Assembly (NCBI RefSeq): GCF_014042365.1
Contig: NZ_JACEZS010000011.1
Location: 1-64,000 of the forward strand
Source: Rugamonas fusca
GTDB taxonomy: Bacteria > Pseudomonadota > Gammaproteobacteria > Burkholderiales > Burkholderiaceae_D
Direction: 5' to 3'
DNA length: 64,000 bases
The position numbers and the translations under genes are program-made. Shown here one piece after another: positions 1 to 8,654 of this stretch. The stretch's first letter is position 1, and every line of letters starts with the position of its first letter. The notes under the pieces are model-generated. The model did no database searches, had not been told where the DNA came from, and worked only from the letters and a program-made list of their open reading frames with translations.

Positions 1-208
1 GCAACGCAAGGCTGCGCTTCATGCTGACCGAGATGTTTTGCAATTGCTGGGCAACCTGATCCTCCAGCTGCCGCTTTTGGTAATAAAGCCGCACCATGCT
101 GGTGCCGACGTACAGGCAAGCCAGGAAGGCCAGTAGCCACGAAATCGCCGCATAATCCTTCGGCCGTCGCTGGCGGGGTGCGTCGCTTGAACTAGAGGGT
201 GAAACCAT
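1..208 (-). CDS. Partial membrane-anchored protein (N-terminus only)
   Basis: Only the first 69 codons are inside the window; the gene continues past the left edge. The start reads MVSPSSSSDAPRQRRPKD, a short polar cytoplasmic segment. One hydrophobic helix follows (about residues 22-40), then a charged stretch with heptad-like character (YYQKRQLEDQVAQQL). This layout is usual for the N-terminus of a membrane sensor such as a histidine kinase or diguanylate cyclase, but no diagnostic domain is visible. It lies downstream of two chemoreceptors on the same strand, 113 bp after the last one, so a signalling role is plausible but unproven. Confidence 0.5.
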   Translation of the reverse strand, partial: MVSPSSSSDAPRQRRPKDYAAISWLLAFLACLYVGTSMVRLYYQKRQLEDQVAQQLQNISVSMKRSLAL

Positions 209-321
209 ATGCAGTCTTTACAGTAGCGCTCACTCTCGACGTCTTGGCACTGGCAGGCTGCCTTACGCGTGGTGAGTGGCTGAACTTCAAAAAATGAGTA
301 AGCAAGGGAAACGCGGCAGCC

Positions 322-1962
322 TCAGCGAAGCGTCGTTGCGATGTATTGTTGTTTCATCTCGCGACGCAGCGCCACCGCGTCAGGTGCGGCCGGCGCCCCG
401 GACTGGACACGGAATATCTGCACGGTCTCAGTCACAGAACGCGCCATCTCCTTGAGTGAATTGGCCGACGCCGCGATCTGCTCGACCATCGCGGCGTTCT
501 GCTGTGTGATCCCATCTAGTTCCGCGACCGCTAGATTGATCTCCGAAATGCCAGACAACTGCTCACGGGCCGCGCCGCTGATTTCATGCACCAGGGAGGT
601 GACACTGCGCACGCCGGTGACGGCATCGTGCAAAGTTGCCTGCGCTGCTTCCGTTTTCGCATAGCCTTGCCGCACCTTGTCGTCGGAGTCGTCGATAAGC
701 TGTTTGATTTCCTTGGCGGCGCTGGAGGTGCGCTGCGCCAAGGCGCGAACTTCGGTCGCCACCACCGCAAAGCCGCGTCCCTGCTCACCGGCCCGTGCCG
801 CCTCGACTGCGGCATTGAGCGCCAGAATATTGGTCTGGAACGCGATGCTGTCTATCATCTGGGTGATCTCGCCGATGCGTCCGGACGCGGCCTGAATTTC
901 CAACATCGTGCCGTTGACATCATCCACTGCGACTCTGCTGCGTTCGGCCACGGCGCTCAGCTGCTCGGCCATCTGGTTGGCCTGTTCGGCCGCGTCGGCG
1001 GTCTGGCGTACTGTGCCGGTAATCTGCTCAATGGCGGTAGCCGTCTTTTCCAGATTCGCCGCCTGCAGCTCCGTGCGGCACGACAGGTCCAAGTTGCCCT
1101 GCGCTATTTCGCCTGCGCCTTGCAGCAGCGCCAGGCTCTGTTCCCGCGCATCGCGCACGATAGACAGCATGTTGACGTTCAACTGGCTCAGGGCTTGCTG
1201 CAACCGGCCCATCTCGTCGTGACGGCTGTGTTGCACGGTCTGACTCAGGTCACCTGCGGCCATGGTATTGGCGGCTTTGATCAACGCATCAAGCGGCTCG
1301 ACGACGCGCCGCGTCAGGTATTGCCAGCCACACAGCAGGGTCAAGAGCTTGAAGCCAGCCAGCAGACCAGTGGCCATGCCCCCGTCTTGCGGCATCAGAG
1401 CCGTGGCCATCGCGTTGGTCAGCACCACCGCCAGCAGCGCCAGCAAGATATCGGTGGACAGGCCGAAGCGCAGCCAGCGCGCCAGCCGCCCCCGCCAATC
1501 GTCGCGCACCAGGCGGCCGCCGGACAGGCGCGGCGCCCGCCTGCCGCTGCCCGGTGCCAGCCGCAGCTGGGCGTAGAGCTCCTCGGCGGCACGTATTTGT
1601 TCGCGTGTCGCCTTCGTGCGTACTGACATGAAGCCAACCGGCTTGCCGTTCTCCATCAACGGCGTGGCGTTGGCCATCACCCAGTAGTAATCGCCATTCT
1701 TGCGGCGATTCTTGACCGGCGCCGCCCACGGCTTGCCGGCGCCGATGGTGGCCCACATGTCGCGATACGCTTCCGCCGGCATATCCGGGTGCCGCACCAG
1801 ATTATGCGGCTGGCCCAGCAATTCCTCCCGACTGAACCCACTCACTTCGATGAAAGCGGGGTTGCAATAGAGAATGCGCCCCTTGGTGTCGGTCGTCGAC
1901 ACCAACGTCATGCCTTGGGCCAGGATATATTCGATTTGAGTGATGGGCAAATTGGTGCGCAT
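322..1962 (-). CDS. aer: Aer-type aerotaxis receptor (PAS-FAD chemoreceptor)
   Basis: Chemoreceptor that senses redox state or oxygen through FAD and signals to CheA/CheW. I start it at MRTNLPITQ, 31 codons inside the longest frame, because a GAGG ribosome site lies 9 nt upstream and the Aer family begins this way. With this start the residues known to line the FAD pocket in E. coli Aer fall at the same numbers: H53, R57, H58, D60 and W70. Order: PAS (about 10-120), a membrane hairpin of two helices (about 170-215), HAMP, then the MCP signalling domain with the conserved core around [20 protein letters not shown]. Length is 546 residues. It lacks the C-terminal NWEEF tether of the neighbouring receptor, as expected for Aer. 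It follows that receptor on the same strand after 150 bp. Confidence 0.9.
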   Translation of the reverse strand: MRTNLPITQIEYILAQGMTLVSTTDTKGRILYCNPAFIEVSGFSREELLGQPHNLVRHPDMPAEAYRDMWATIGAGKPWAAPVKNRRKNGDYYWVMANATPLMENGKPVGFMSVRTKATREQIRAAEELYAQLRLAPGSGRRAPRLSGGRLVRDDWRGRLARWLRFGLSTDILLALLAVVLTNAMATALMPQDGGMATGLLAGFKLLTLLCGWQYLTRRVVEPLDALIKAANTMAAGDLSQTVQHSRHDEMGRLQQALSQLNVNMLSIVRDAREQSLALLQGAGEIAQGNLDLSCRTELQAANLEKTATAIEQITGTVRQTADAAEQANQMAEQLSAVAERSRVAVDDVNGTMLEIQAASGRIGEITQMIDSIAFQTNILALNAAVEAARAGEQGRGFAVVATEVRALAQRTSSAAKEIKQLIDDSDDKVRQGYAKTEAAQATLHDAVTGVRSVTSLVHEISGAAREQLSGISEINLAVAELDGITQQNAAMVEQIAASANSLKEMARSVTETVQIFRVQSGAPAAPDAVALRREMKQQYIATTLR

Positions 1963-2112
1963 GCCGTTGTACCTCAAGATTAAGAGATGCTGCCTTGAAA
2001 AAATAAACCGCGTGCGCAGCAAGCGGGCACGCGATGGCATTGGCGCCTTGGGCAAGCGCCATCAAACAAAGAGACCGCCGGCCAAGGCTGACCAGCGTCG
2101 GATGCGGTCCGC

Positions 2113-3771
2113 TTAGAACTCTTCCCAATTGTCCGTGCCGGTCTTGCGAACGCTCGATGGCAGGACGGACCGCGCCGGGCGGCGCGGCGCCGCCAGTGCC
2201 TGCACGCTGGCAGGCACCGGAACGTCGGTCAACTTGAACACGCTCACTGCTTGCACCAGATCGCCGGCCTGGTCCTTCAGGCTGGCCGCAGCAGCCGCCA
2301 TTTCCTCGACGAGGGCGGCGTTCTGCTGGGTAGCCTGATCCATCTGCCCCACCGCCTCACCGACTTGCGCCACGCCCGTGCTCTGCTCGCCGCTGGCGAC
2401 GCTGATTTCGCCCATGATGTCGGTAACGCGCACGATGCTCTCGACGACGTCGCGCATTGTGCTGCCCGCCTGGTCGGCCAACGCGCTGCCACGTTCGACT
2501 CGCTCCACACTGGCGCCGATCAGCTGACGGATTTCCTTGGCAGCCTCGGCACTGCGCCCGGCCAGCGAGCGCACTTCCGTGGCCACCACGGCGAAGCCGC
2601 GCCCCTGTTCGCCGGCGCGCGCCGCCTCGACGGCGGCATTGAGCGCCAGGATATTGGTCTGGAACGCGATACCGTCGATGACGCCGATAATGTCGGCAAT
2701 CTTCCTGCTGGCCGCATCGATCTCCTTCATGGTATCGACCACCTGTGCCACCACGCTGCCCCCCTGCTGTGCGACCGCCGACGCGCTTTGCGCCAGCTGG
2801 TTGGCCTGGCGGGCATTGTCAGCGTTCTGTCGAACGGTCGTGCCCAGTTCCTCCATACTGGCTGCGGTTTGCTCCAGCGCGCTGGCCTGTTCCTCCGTGC
2901 GACCGGACAGATCCATGTTGCCGCTGGCGATCTGGGCGCTGGCCGATGCCACGCTCTCGGAGCCGCCGCGTACCTGGCCAACAACGCGCACCAGGCCATC
3001 CTGCATGGCTTTGAGCGCCGTCAGCAGCTGGCCGGTCTCGTCGCTGGATTCGACGCGCACCACGGACGTGAGATCGCCGGCGGCCACGTTACCCGCCAGT
3101 TGCACAGCCTGTGCCAGCGGCCCGACGATCGACCGGGTAATGGCGATGCTGGCCGCCACGGCGACCAGCACCGCCAGCGCGCTCAACACCAACACGCGCC
3201 GCGTGGTGACCCGACCGTCGGCCAGCGCCTTGGTGGTCGCCTCCTGCATCTTCTGGGTCTGGAATTCGATCAATTTGCCCAGCGTGGCAACATAGATGTT
3301 CTGCGGCTCGCGCAACTCGTTGAGCACATAGGCCCCCGCCGCCTCGACCTTGCCCTCCGTCAGCAGCGCCACGGCTGCCTGGCGCGCCTTGATGTAGGCG
3401 TTGCGCTTTTGCTCAAGGTCATTGGCCAGCTGTAAGCCCTGGGGGGTGTTGGCCAGGGCCTTGAGCTGGTCGAACATGGGCGTAATCCTGGCCGTCGACT
3501 CATCCACCTTGGCCAGCGAGGACTTCAACTCCGCCGGGTCCTGTGCGCCGATAATGGCATTGCGCAGGTAGCGCGCCTGCAAGTTCACCTCATTGCGGAT
3601 GTCGGTGGAAAGCGCCACCTTCGCGTACCGGTCGTTGACGATGACGTCGGTGGCAGTGTTGACACTGTCCATGCTGGTAAGCGCAACGGCGGCAATGGCG
3701 ATGATGAGCACCGTCAGCAGGGAAAAGACGGCCGCCAGGCGGGTGCCGATTTTCATGTTCTTGAATTTCAT
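2113..3771 (-). CDS. Methyl-accepting chemotaxis protein, 4HB sensor type
   Basis: Transmembrane chemoreceptor of 552 residues. An N-terminal helix (about 10-32) is followed by a periplasmic helical sensor that looks like a four-helix bundle. A second membrane helix lies near 190-210, then HAMP, then the MCP cytoplasmic hairpin with the conserved tip ([20 protein letters not shown]). The C-terminus ends DNWEEF, which resembles the NWE[TS]F pentapeptide that tethers CheR and CheB in Tar/Tsr, so it is probably a high-abundance, adaptation-competent receptor. cheW lies 36 bp upstream on the same strand, and a porin, an MFS transporter and a hydrolase lie further up. The ligand may be what that transport set handles (inference). 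Confidence 0.92.
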   Translation of the reverse strand: MKFKNMKIGTRLAAVFSLLTVLIIAIAAVALTSMDSVNTATDVIVNDRYAKVALSTDIRNEVNLQARYLRNAIIGAQDPAELKSSLAKVDESTARITPMFDQLKALANTPQGLQLANDLEQKRNAYIKARQAAVALLTEGKVEAAGAYVLNELREPQNIYVATLGKLIEFQTQKMQEATTKALADGRVTTRRVLVLSALAVLVAVAASIAITRSIVGPLAQAVQLAGNVAAGDLTSVVRVESSDETGQLLTALKAMQDGLVRVVGQVRGGSESVASASAQIASGNMDLSGRTEEQASALEQTAASMEELGTTVRQNADNARQANQLAQSASAVAQQGGSVVAQVVDTMKEIDAASRKIADIIGVIDGIAFQTNILALNAAVEAARAGEQGRGFAVVATEVRSLAGRSAEAAKEIRQLIGASVERVERGSALADQAGSTMRDVVESIVRVTDIMGEISVASGEQSTGVAQVGEAVGQMDQATQQNAALVEEMAAAAASLKDQAGDLVQAVSVFKLTDVPVPASVQALAAPRRPARSVLPSSVRKTGTDNWEEF

Positions 3772-3807
3772 GGATTAGTCTTTCTTTGGTGTTGCATACA
3801 ATCTGGT

Positions 3808-4341
3808 TCAGGCCACCGGAGTGTGCGCGTCGGCCGCGTGCGCCGGCAGCACCGCGCCGCTGGCGACAAGTTGCTCGATGTCGAGCAAGATCAACATGCG
3901 TTGCCGCTCTGGCAGATCGATGGTGGCGATGCCGTTGACATGCAAGGTGGCGGCGGCGACGCCGCATTCCGGCACCGGCCTGATCTGGTCGTGCCGCAGC
4001 TCCACCACGTCGGAAACGCCGTCCACTACCATGCCAACGACGCGATCGCCAATATTGAGTACGATCGTCACGGTGTGACCGTCGTAGGCCACGTCGGCCA
4101 TCCCCAAACGGATGCGCATATCGAGCACAGGAACGATGAGCCCGCGCAGGTTGTGCACCCCAAGCACGTGCGCCGGCGCATTGGCAATACGCGTGGGGAC
4201 TTCATAGCCGCGTATCTCCTGCACCTTGAGAATGTCAATGCCATACTCTTCGGCACCGTTGCGGAAACTCAGGTATTCCCCCGCCCCGGCTGCGGACGAT
4301 TGCATGGCCTGGGCCGTGCTTGCTGCTACTGCGGTGTTCAT
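3808..4341 (-). CDS. cheW: CheW chemotaxis coupling protein
   Basis: Adaptor that couples chemoreceptors to the CheA kinase. The start MNTAVAAS is chosen because GGAAGAG lies 9 nt upstream and the protein then has normal CheW length (177 residues); the longer open frame would run into the porin gene. The CheW fold starts at about residue 20 (EYLSFRNGAEEYGIDILKVQEI). It keeps the conserved segments HVLGVHNLRGLIVPVLDMR and RVVGMVVDGVSDVVEL. It lies 36 bp upstream of the chemoreceptor and 82 bp downstream of a porin. A private cheW beside a receptor suggests a dedicated signalling module. Confidence 0.93.
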   Translation of the reverse strand: MNTAVAASTAQAMQSSAAGAGEYLSFRNGAEEYGIDILKVQEIRGYEVPTRIANAPAHVLGVHNLRGLIVPVLDMRIRLGMADVAYDGHTVTIVLNIGDRVVGMVVDGVSDVVELRHDQIRPVPECGVAAATLHVNGIATIDLPERQRMLILLDIEQLVASGAVLPAHAADAHTPVA

Positions 4342-4423
4342 CTTCTTGGTCTCTTCCGTGAGTGATGGGCGAGGCTGCCACGGCGGGGCCGCGGCGCTGC
4401 CTTTGCGGCGGCTACGCCCCAGG

Positions 4424-5647
4424 TCAAAATGTGTGGCGGGTGCCGGCCATGACGGCGCGTGCATTGCTGTTGGCCGCAACGGCGGTGGCGTAGACCGGGC
4501 TGAAGTTCATGTTCGCCCCCTGGTTGCGCACCCGTGCGCCCACCAGGTAAAGAAGGGTGCGCTTTGACAACAGGACGTCGAGGCCGACGGCACTTTGCGA
4601 GGCCTGGTTACCCACATTCGTGTGATCCGTGATGCGGTAATAGCCGGTCGTCAGGTTGACAGCGGGCGAGATATCCCACCCGGCGCCCAGCGTCCACATC
4701 CCCAGGCTCGCCGCTCCTCCCGGCAATACTGCATGGGCCGGATTGGTGGCACGGTAGAGCGCCCCACTTACCTTGTAGGCGTTCCAACGGTAGAGCGCGC
4801 CAAGCGATACCAGGCGGTTGGTGTTGGCGGTCGGCACCAGCCCTGCGGCGGCCACAGCGGCCGGCGCCTTGTCGCCGAGCGCCTTGCCATAGAGCGCGGT
4901 GGCAACCGGTACATCATTCCCATAACCGTTGTAGTACAGCGCCGACAAGGTCCAGTCGTTCGCCCGATACACGGCGGTGAGGCTCTGCTGGGAATTGGCA
5001 CGAACGCTCCCTCCGCTTTCGCCTGCCGCATAGCCGACGTTGAACGTCACGTCACCGATTGTCGGCGATGTGTAGACCAGGGCATTGTCGTTGTAGATGG
5101 TGCCGAATGCGACATTGGAATTATTGCCGATGAATGCCTTGCTGGCGCTGTTCAAGGCCACGAGGCCGTTCAAGGCACTGCCGAAATAGCGGGCGCCACG
5201 CGCATCCGTGCTAGCCATGGCAAAATACGTCGGCGACGCCTGCCGACCCAGCTTGATGGTGCCGAAGTCCCCGGACAGGCCGATGACCGCCATTTGGTTG
5301 AACAGAGAGGTGGCCGAATTGCTGTTGGGGCCACCGCCGCTGCCGTTCGCAAGGTTCACGTTGCCCTGCAATTGGAACAGCGCCTTGAGCTGCCCGCCCA
5401 AGGTCTCGTTGCCGCTCAGGCCCCAATTGCTGGTGCTGATGCCGCCGTCCTTCAACGCCCGCAAGGTGCCAGCATTGACTTTGCCCGGCAGATAGCCCGT
5501 CCCGCCACTGGTGTTCGTGATGTTTAGCAGCCCCGCATCCAGTGCGCCATACAACCGGACATCGGATTGGGCCATGACATGCCCGGCCATCACTGCAAGG
5601 CCGGTCGCGTAGAGTCCTTTTCTTTTCATTCTCAGGTACATTTTCAT
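4424..5647 (-). CDS. Gram-negative porin (Porin_4/OmpC-like)
   Basis: Outer-membrane general porin of the beta-proteobacterial trimeric type. It has a signal peptide ending ...GHVMA, then QSDVRLYGALDAGL, the usual first beta-strand. Glycine-rich strands follow, and the protein ends with aromatic Phe (GTRHTF), the BAM recognition signal. Mature length of about 380 residues is typical. Three in-frame ATGs (5647, 5641, 5629) are possible and none has a strong ribosome site; 5647 is the longest reasonable choice. It sits between the MFS gene (upstream) and cheW (downstream), suggesting it delivers the same substrate to the inner-membrane transporter. Confidence 0.9.
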   Translation of the reverse strand: MKMYLRMKRKGLYATGLAVMAGHVMAQSDVRLYGALDAGLLNITNTSGGTGYLPGKVNAGTLRALKDGGISTSNWGLSGNETLGGQLKALFQLQGNVNLANGSGGGPNSNSATSLFNQMAVIGLSGDFGTIKLGRQASPTYFAMASTDARGARYFGSALNGLVALNSASKAFIGNNSNVAFGTIYNDNALVYTSPTIGDVTFNVGYAAGESGGSVRANSQQSLTAVYRANDWTLSALYYNGYGNDVPVATALYGKALGDKAPAAVAAAGLVPTANTNRLVSLGALYRWNAYKVSGALYRATNPAHAVLPGGAASLGMWTLGAGWDISPAVNLTTGYYRITDHTNVGNQASQSAVGLDVLLSKRTLLYLVGARVRNQGANMNFSPVYATAVAANSNARAVMAGTRHTF

Positions 5648-5739
5648 TGAGTTGGACGCGCAAAGACCATTGCCACCAGCGGGCAATGGTCGAACGCGTG
5701 GTGTCTTCTTGCGCCGCGCTTGCGGCGGCGCGACCGGCG

Positions 5740-7014
5740 TCAGGCTTCCCGTGTCGCCATCGACTTGCTATGGCTGTGGGCTGACGCCTTCATGATTTGG
5801 CGCGCAGCCAGTCCGAAGCAGACTGCTGCCAGGCCGACAGCCATGTCCGTGCCCATCAGGACCGTGGTCAATGGATGGGCGACACCGAAGGCGGCCATCC
5901 GGTCACTTGCGAAGCCAAGCAGCAGCGTTCCCAACGCGAGCGCGATAACGTTAATGCACATCATGGTGAAGCCGACGATGGAAGCACGCAGATGACCAGG
6001 TACGCTGCCCTGGATCAGGCTGAGTGCGCTGCCGTACACGGAAAACGGCAGGAATGCGCTGGCTGCCAAGCCCACGGTCAGCAGCGCGCTGTCGGCCGCA
6101 ACGAACCGGCTGGCCAGCATCAGCGGCGCGCACAGCAGGGTCGACAGCGCCGGAAACAGCGCCAGGCGCCAGCGCGAACCACGCGCCAGCCGATCGGCCA
6201 CGTAGCCGCCGCCGGCCGCACCGACGCAGCCAAATGCGATTTGCAGCATGCCGATCTGGCGGGCGATCTGGGCTTCGGCCGCGCCCCGCTCACGTACCAG
6301 CCATAGCTGCAGGAACGTGCTCTCCGCCAGCACCAGGTGCACCACGACAAAGCCTGCCAGCACCAGTATCAGGGCCGGCTGGCTGCGTATGCAACGCAAT
6401 ACGGCGCCCAGTTGCGGTAGGAAATTCTCGCCGCGTGCGGCATGACCCCGCGGGCCCGTATCGCGCACCAGCGCCACGCCCAAGGCCATCGCCACGCCCA
6501 ATCCACCGAGCACGAGGAAGGTGCCGCGCCAGCCGATACTGGCCCCGACTGTTCCGCTGAGCAGATATGCAAGGCCGATGCCCAGTGGTATGCCCATGAA
6601 AAACAGGCCGTTGGCCGTGCTGCGCCGGCGCTGGTCAAACAGGTCGGCCAATATGGCCGTTGCTGACGGCACCAGGGCCGCCTCGCCGGCCGCCACCAGG
6701 AAGCGCGCCGCCAGCATTGCACCAAAGCCATTCGCCAGACCAGAGGCGGCCGTGCAGAAGCTCCAGATCAACATGCCGCCGGCGATAATGACTGTGCGAC
6801 TGTAGCGGTCTGCCAGCGTACCGAACACCAGCACCATGACGCTGTAGCTGAGCACCCATGCGGCCCCGGACAGAAAACCGAACTGGGTGTTGGTCAGAGA
6901 GAGGTCCTGCGTGATCTGGGGCGAAAAGCCCAGCAGCATGCTGCGGTCCACATAGGCAATAATATTGATAAACAGAAGTACGGTCAGTACCAGCTTGGGA
7001 TAACGCGTGAGCAT
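5740..7014 (-). CDS. MFS transporter
   Basis: Inner-membrane secondary transporter of 424 residues with about 12 hydrophobic helices. The MFS signature between TM2 and TM3 is visible (GTLADRYSRTVIIAGG). The N-terminal INIIAYVDRSMLLGFSPQI resembles the Spinster-like and anion:cation symporter (ACS) branches, which often import organic acids. It lies 118 bp downstream of the alpha/beta hydrolase and 92 bp upstream of a porin, all on the same strand, so an uptake-and-catabolism role is likely. The substrate is not predictable from sequence. Confidence 0.88.
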   Translation of the reverse strand: MLTRYPKLVLTVLLFINIIAYVDRSMLLGFSPQITQDLSLTNTQFGFLSGAAWVLSYSVMVLVFGTLADRYSRTVIIAGGMLIWSFCTAASGLANGFGAMLAARFLVAAGEAALVPSATAILADLFDQRRRSTANGLFFMGIPLGIGLAYLLSGTVGASIGWRGTFLVLGGLGVAMALGVALVRDTGPRGHAARGENFLPQLGAVLRCIRSQPALILVLAGFVVVHLVLAESTFLQLWLVRERGAAEAQIARQIGMLQIAFGCVGAAGGGYVADRLARGSRWRLALFPALSTLLCAPLMLASRFVAADSALLTVGLAASAFLPFSVYGSALSLIQGSVPGHLRASIVGFTMMCINVIALALGTLLLGFASDRMAAFGVAHPLTTVLMGTDMAVGLAAVCFGLAARQIMKASAHSHSKSMATREA

Positions 7015-7131
7015 CTTGTGACCTCTAAGGAATGTATCGTTGCGCCGACTGGCGCGGTAACGCGGCCGCGCATGCGGCGCACGAAATGGCAGGCTGGCTC
7101 CCCGCGAGGAAGCCGTGCCGCCGGCGCCGTC

Positions 7132-7992
7132 TCAGTCGCGGCCCTGTTCACCCAAGAAAGCTTGCAACTGGCGCACCACCCAGGCTGGCTGTTCCTCGGC
7201 GATCCAGTGGCCAGCGTCCTCGACCACGCCGCCCCGTACAGTATGCGCCACACGTTGCCACGATTCCATGGCGGCCATGCCGCGCCCCACGCCGGGGGCA
7301 CCGCCGCCGTAGCACAGCACGGGCATGTCCAGCTTGCCTTCGGCCAGGAAGGCCTGGTTGTCGGCCACGTCCTGCGGCAAGGCCCGGTAGTAATTGAAGC
7401 CGGCCCGCATGGCGCCAGGCTGGCTGTAGGCGCGCACATATTCGCGCTGCGCATCCTCGCTGATGGCGTCGGGGCGGGCCCCTCCCTTGCGGAAGAAGTA
7501 GCGCAGGTAGACGTCTTCGCGTCCGGCGACGAGTACTTCCGGCAAGTCCGGTTCGCCGTGGAAACCGAAATGCCAGCGCGCCATCGCCGCCAGCGGCGCG
7601 CCGTCGCCCGGCACCGGCACGTCGAACACGGAGATGCTACGCACAGCCCGCCGGTGCTGGGCTGCCAGCGCGTATGCGACCGGTCCGCCCCAGTCGTGCG
7701 CCACGACATGGAACCGCTCGCAACCCAGTTCGTCATGCATGAGGCGCCACACGTCCTGGCTCACGGTGCGGGTGTCGTAACCGCCGGCGGGGCGGCTGGA
7801 GTCGCCCAGGCCGCGCAAGTCCACCGCCACCACGCGGTAGTCGGCCGCCAGCGCGGGCAGGATGTCGCGCCACATGTACCAGGTCTGCGGCCAGCCGTGC
7901 AGGAACACCACAGTCGGCCCGCTGCCAGCGGTCACGTAATGCAGCCGGACGTCACCCAGTTGGGCGTAATGATGGGAGAGTGCTTGTGTCAT
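7132..7992 (-). CDS. Alpha/beta hydrolase (epoxide hydrolase / haloalkane dehalogenase-like)
   Basis: Cytoplasmic alpha/beta-hydrolase of 286 residues. The oxyanion motif FLHGWPQTWYMWRD, the strand VVAVDLRGLGDSSRP and the nucleophile elbow VVAHDWGGPVAYAL are clear. The Asp in HDWGG as nucleophile marks the epoxide hydrolase/dehalogenase branch rather than a Ser esterase. The catalytic His is in VVEDAGHWIAEEQP near the C-terminus. I start at MTQALSHH because AGGGG lies 6 nt upstream; the longer frame would overlap the dioxygenase remnant. It is now the first intact gene of the leftward cluster, and its start lies 13 bp after the remnant's stop codon, so the two were probably one operon. Confidence 0.9.
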   Translation of the reverse strand: MTQALSHHYAQLGDVRLHYVTAGSGPTVVFLHGWPQTWYMWRDILPALAADYRVVAVDLRGLGDSSRPAGGYDTRTVSQDVWRLMHDELGCERFHVVAHDWGGPVAYALAAQHRRAVRSISVFDVPVPGDGAPLAAMARWHFGFHGEPDLPEVLVAGREDVYLRYFFRKGGARPDAISEDAQREYVRAYSQPGAMRAGFNYYRALPQDVADNQAFLAEGKLDMPVLCYGGGAPGVGRGMAAMESWQRVAHTVRGGVVEDAGHWIAEEQPAWVVRQLQAFLGEQGRD

Positions 7993-8005
7993 GAATAGCC
8001 CCTGC

Positions 8006-8155
8006 TCAGACTGGGTAGGTGCGCAGGAACCGCACTTTGTGTTCGAGAAATGCTTGCTGGATGGAAGCACACAAACCGTCATTGTCGATGGCATCGACCG
8101 GGTGGATATTTTTTAGCTCAGCGCCCAAGGCGCAGATGCGTTGTTTGATCTTCAT
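8006..8155 (-). pseudogene. N-terminal remnant of a TauD/TfdA-family dioxygenase
   Basis: A 49-codon frame with its own ribosome site (TTGGAG, 8 nt before ATG). It translates as MKIKQRICALGAELKNIHPV, followed by residues such as IQQAFLEHKVRFLR. This matches the conserved opening of TauD/TfdA Fe(II)/2-oxoglutarate dioxygenases (LGAEI.GID...L.....IHQAFL.H.VLFFR). The frame then hits TGA; the whole catalytic part with the HxD...H iron ligands is missing. The hydrolase gene begins directly after, so the missing part was deleted rather than interrupted by an insertion still present. It is too short to be an enzyme. The family assignment is by eye. Confidence 0.6.
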
Positions 8156-8292
8156 CGATTCGTCTCCAAGATAGCATGTTCATAGCACGCAGTTATCGTC
8201 TTAAATCGTCGCCTACCTATACGGCGCGCTTGGACGTTGGCTTACTATAGCTTTACCTCATTTATTTGGCCTGCCTTTTGGCGAAAAAAAAC

Positions 8293-8616
8293 TGTCATTT
8301 CGTGCAAAGTGCCCAATTCCAGGCAAATAAGCTGCCAAGACATTCTGATGAGCCCCAATGCGGACAGTCATCCTGGCCAATTTCCCCGATGTGCCCCGTC
8401 GGCCAGGGCTGCCACTCGAGGAGGTTAGTTGCTGCGGCCGGTCCAGTACGGGCTGCTGAGGCCTGACGGCCTCGGTTCGATACTTGCGTTGCCAGTTGCG
8501 CATGCTTGCCGACTGCGGCAACAGTTCGATTTTCTTGAATTATTCAGACCGGGCTGGCTATATTTCATTACGTTAGAATGCCATTTGACGAAAATATGCC
8601 ATCATTTTGCGCAAAA
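8293..8616. promoter_or_regulatory. Divergent intergenic region with repeated TCATTTyGyGCAAA element
   Basis: The 499 bp between the dioxygenase remnant and the AraC gene contain no gene I can support. Two copies of an AT-rich element stand out: TCATTTCGTGCAAAG (about 8295-8309) and TCATTTTGCGCAAAA (about 8602-8616), identical at 12 of 15 positions and in the same orientation. The second lies about 40 bp before the AraC start, a place suited to autoregulation; the first lies nearer the catabolic cluster. They are candidate operators for the adjacent regulator. This is inference from position and repetition only. Confidence 0.35.
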
Positions 8617-8654
8617 AGACGCCGAATACGGCGTATGTAACCAAGGAACACAGA

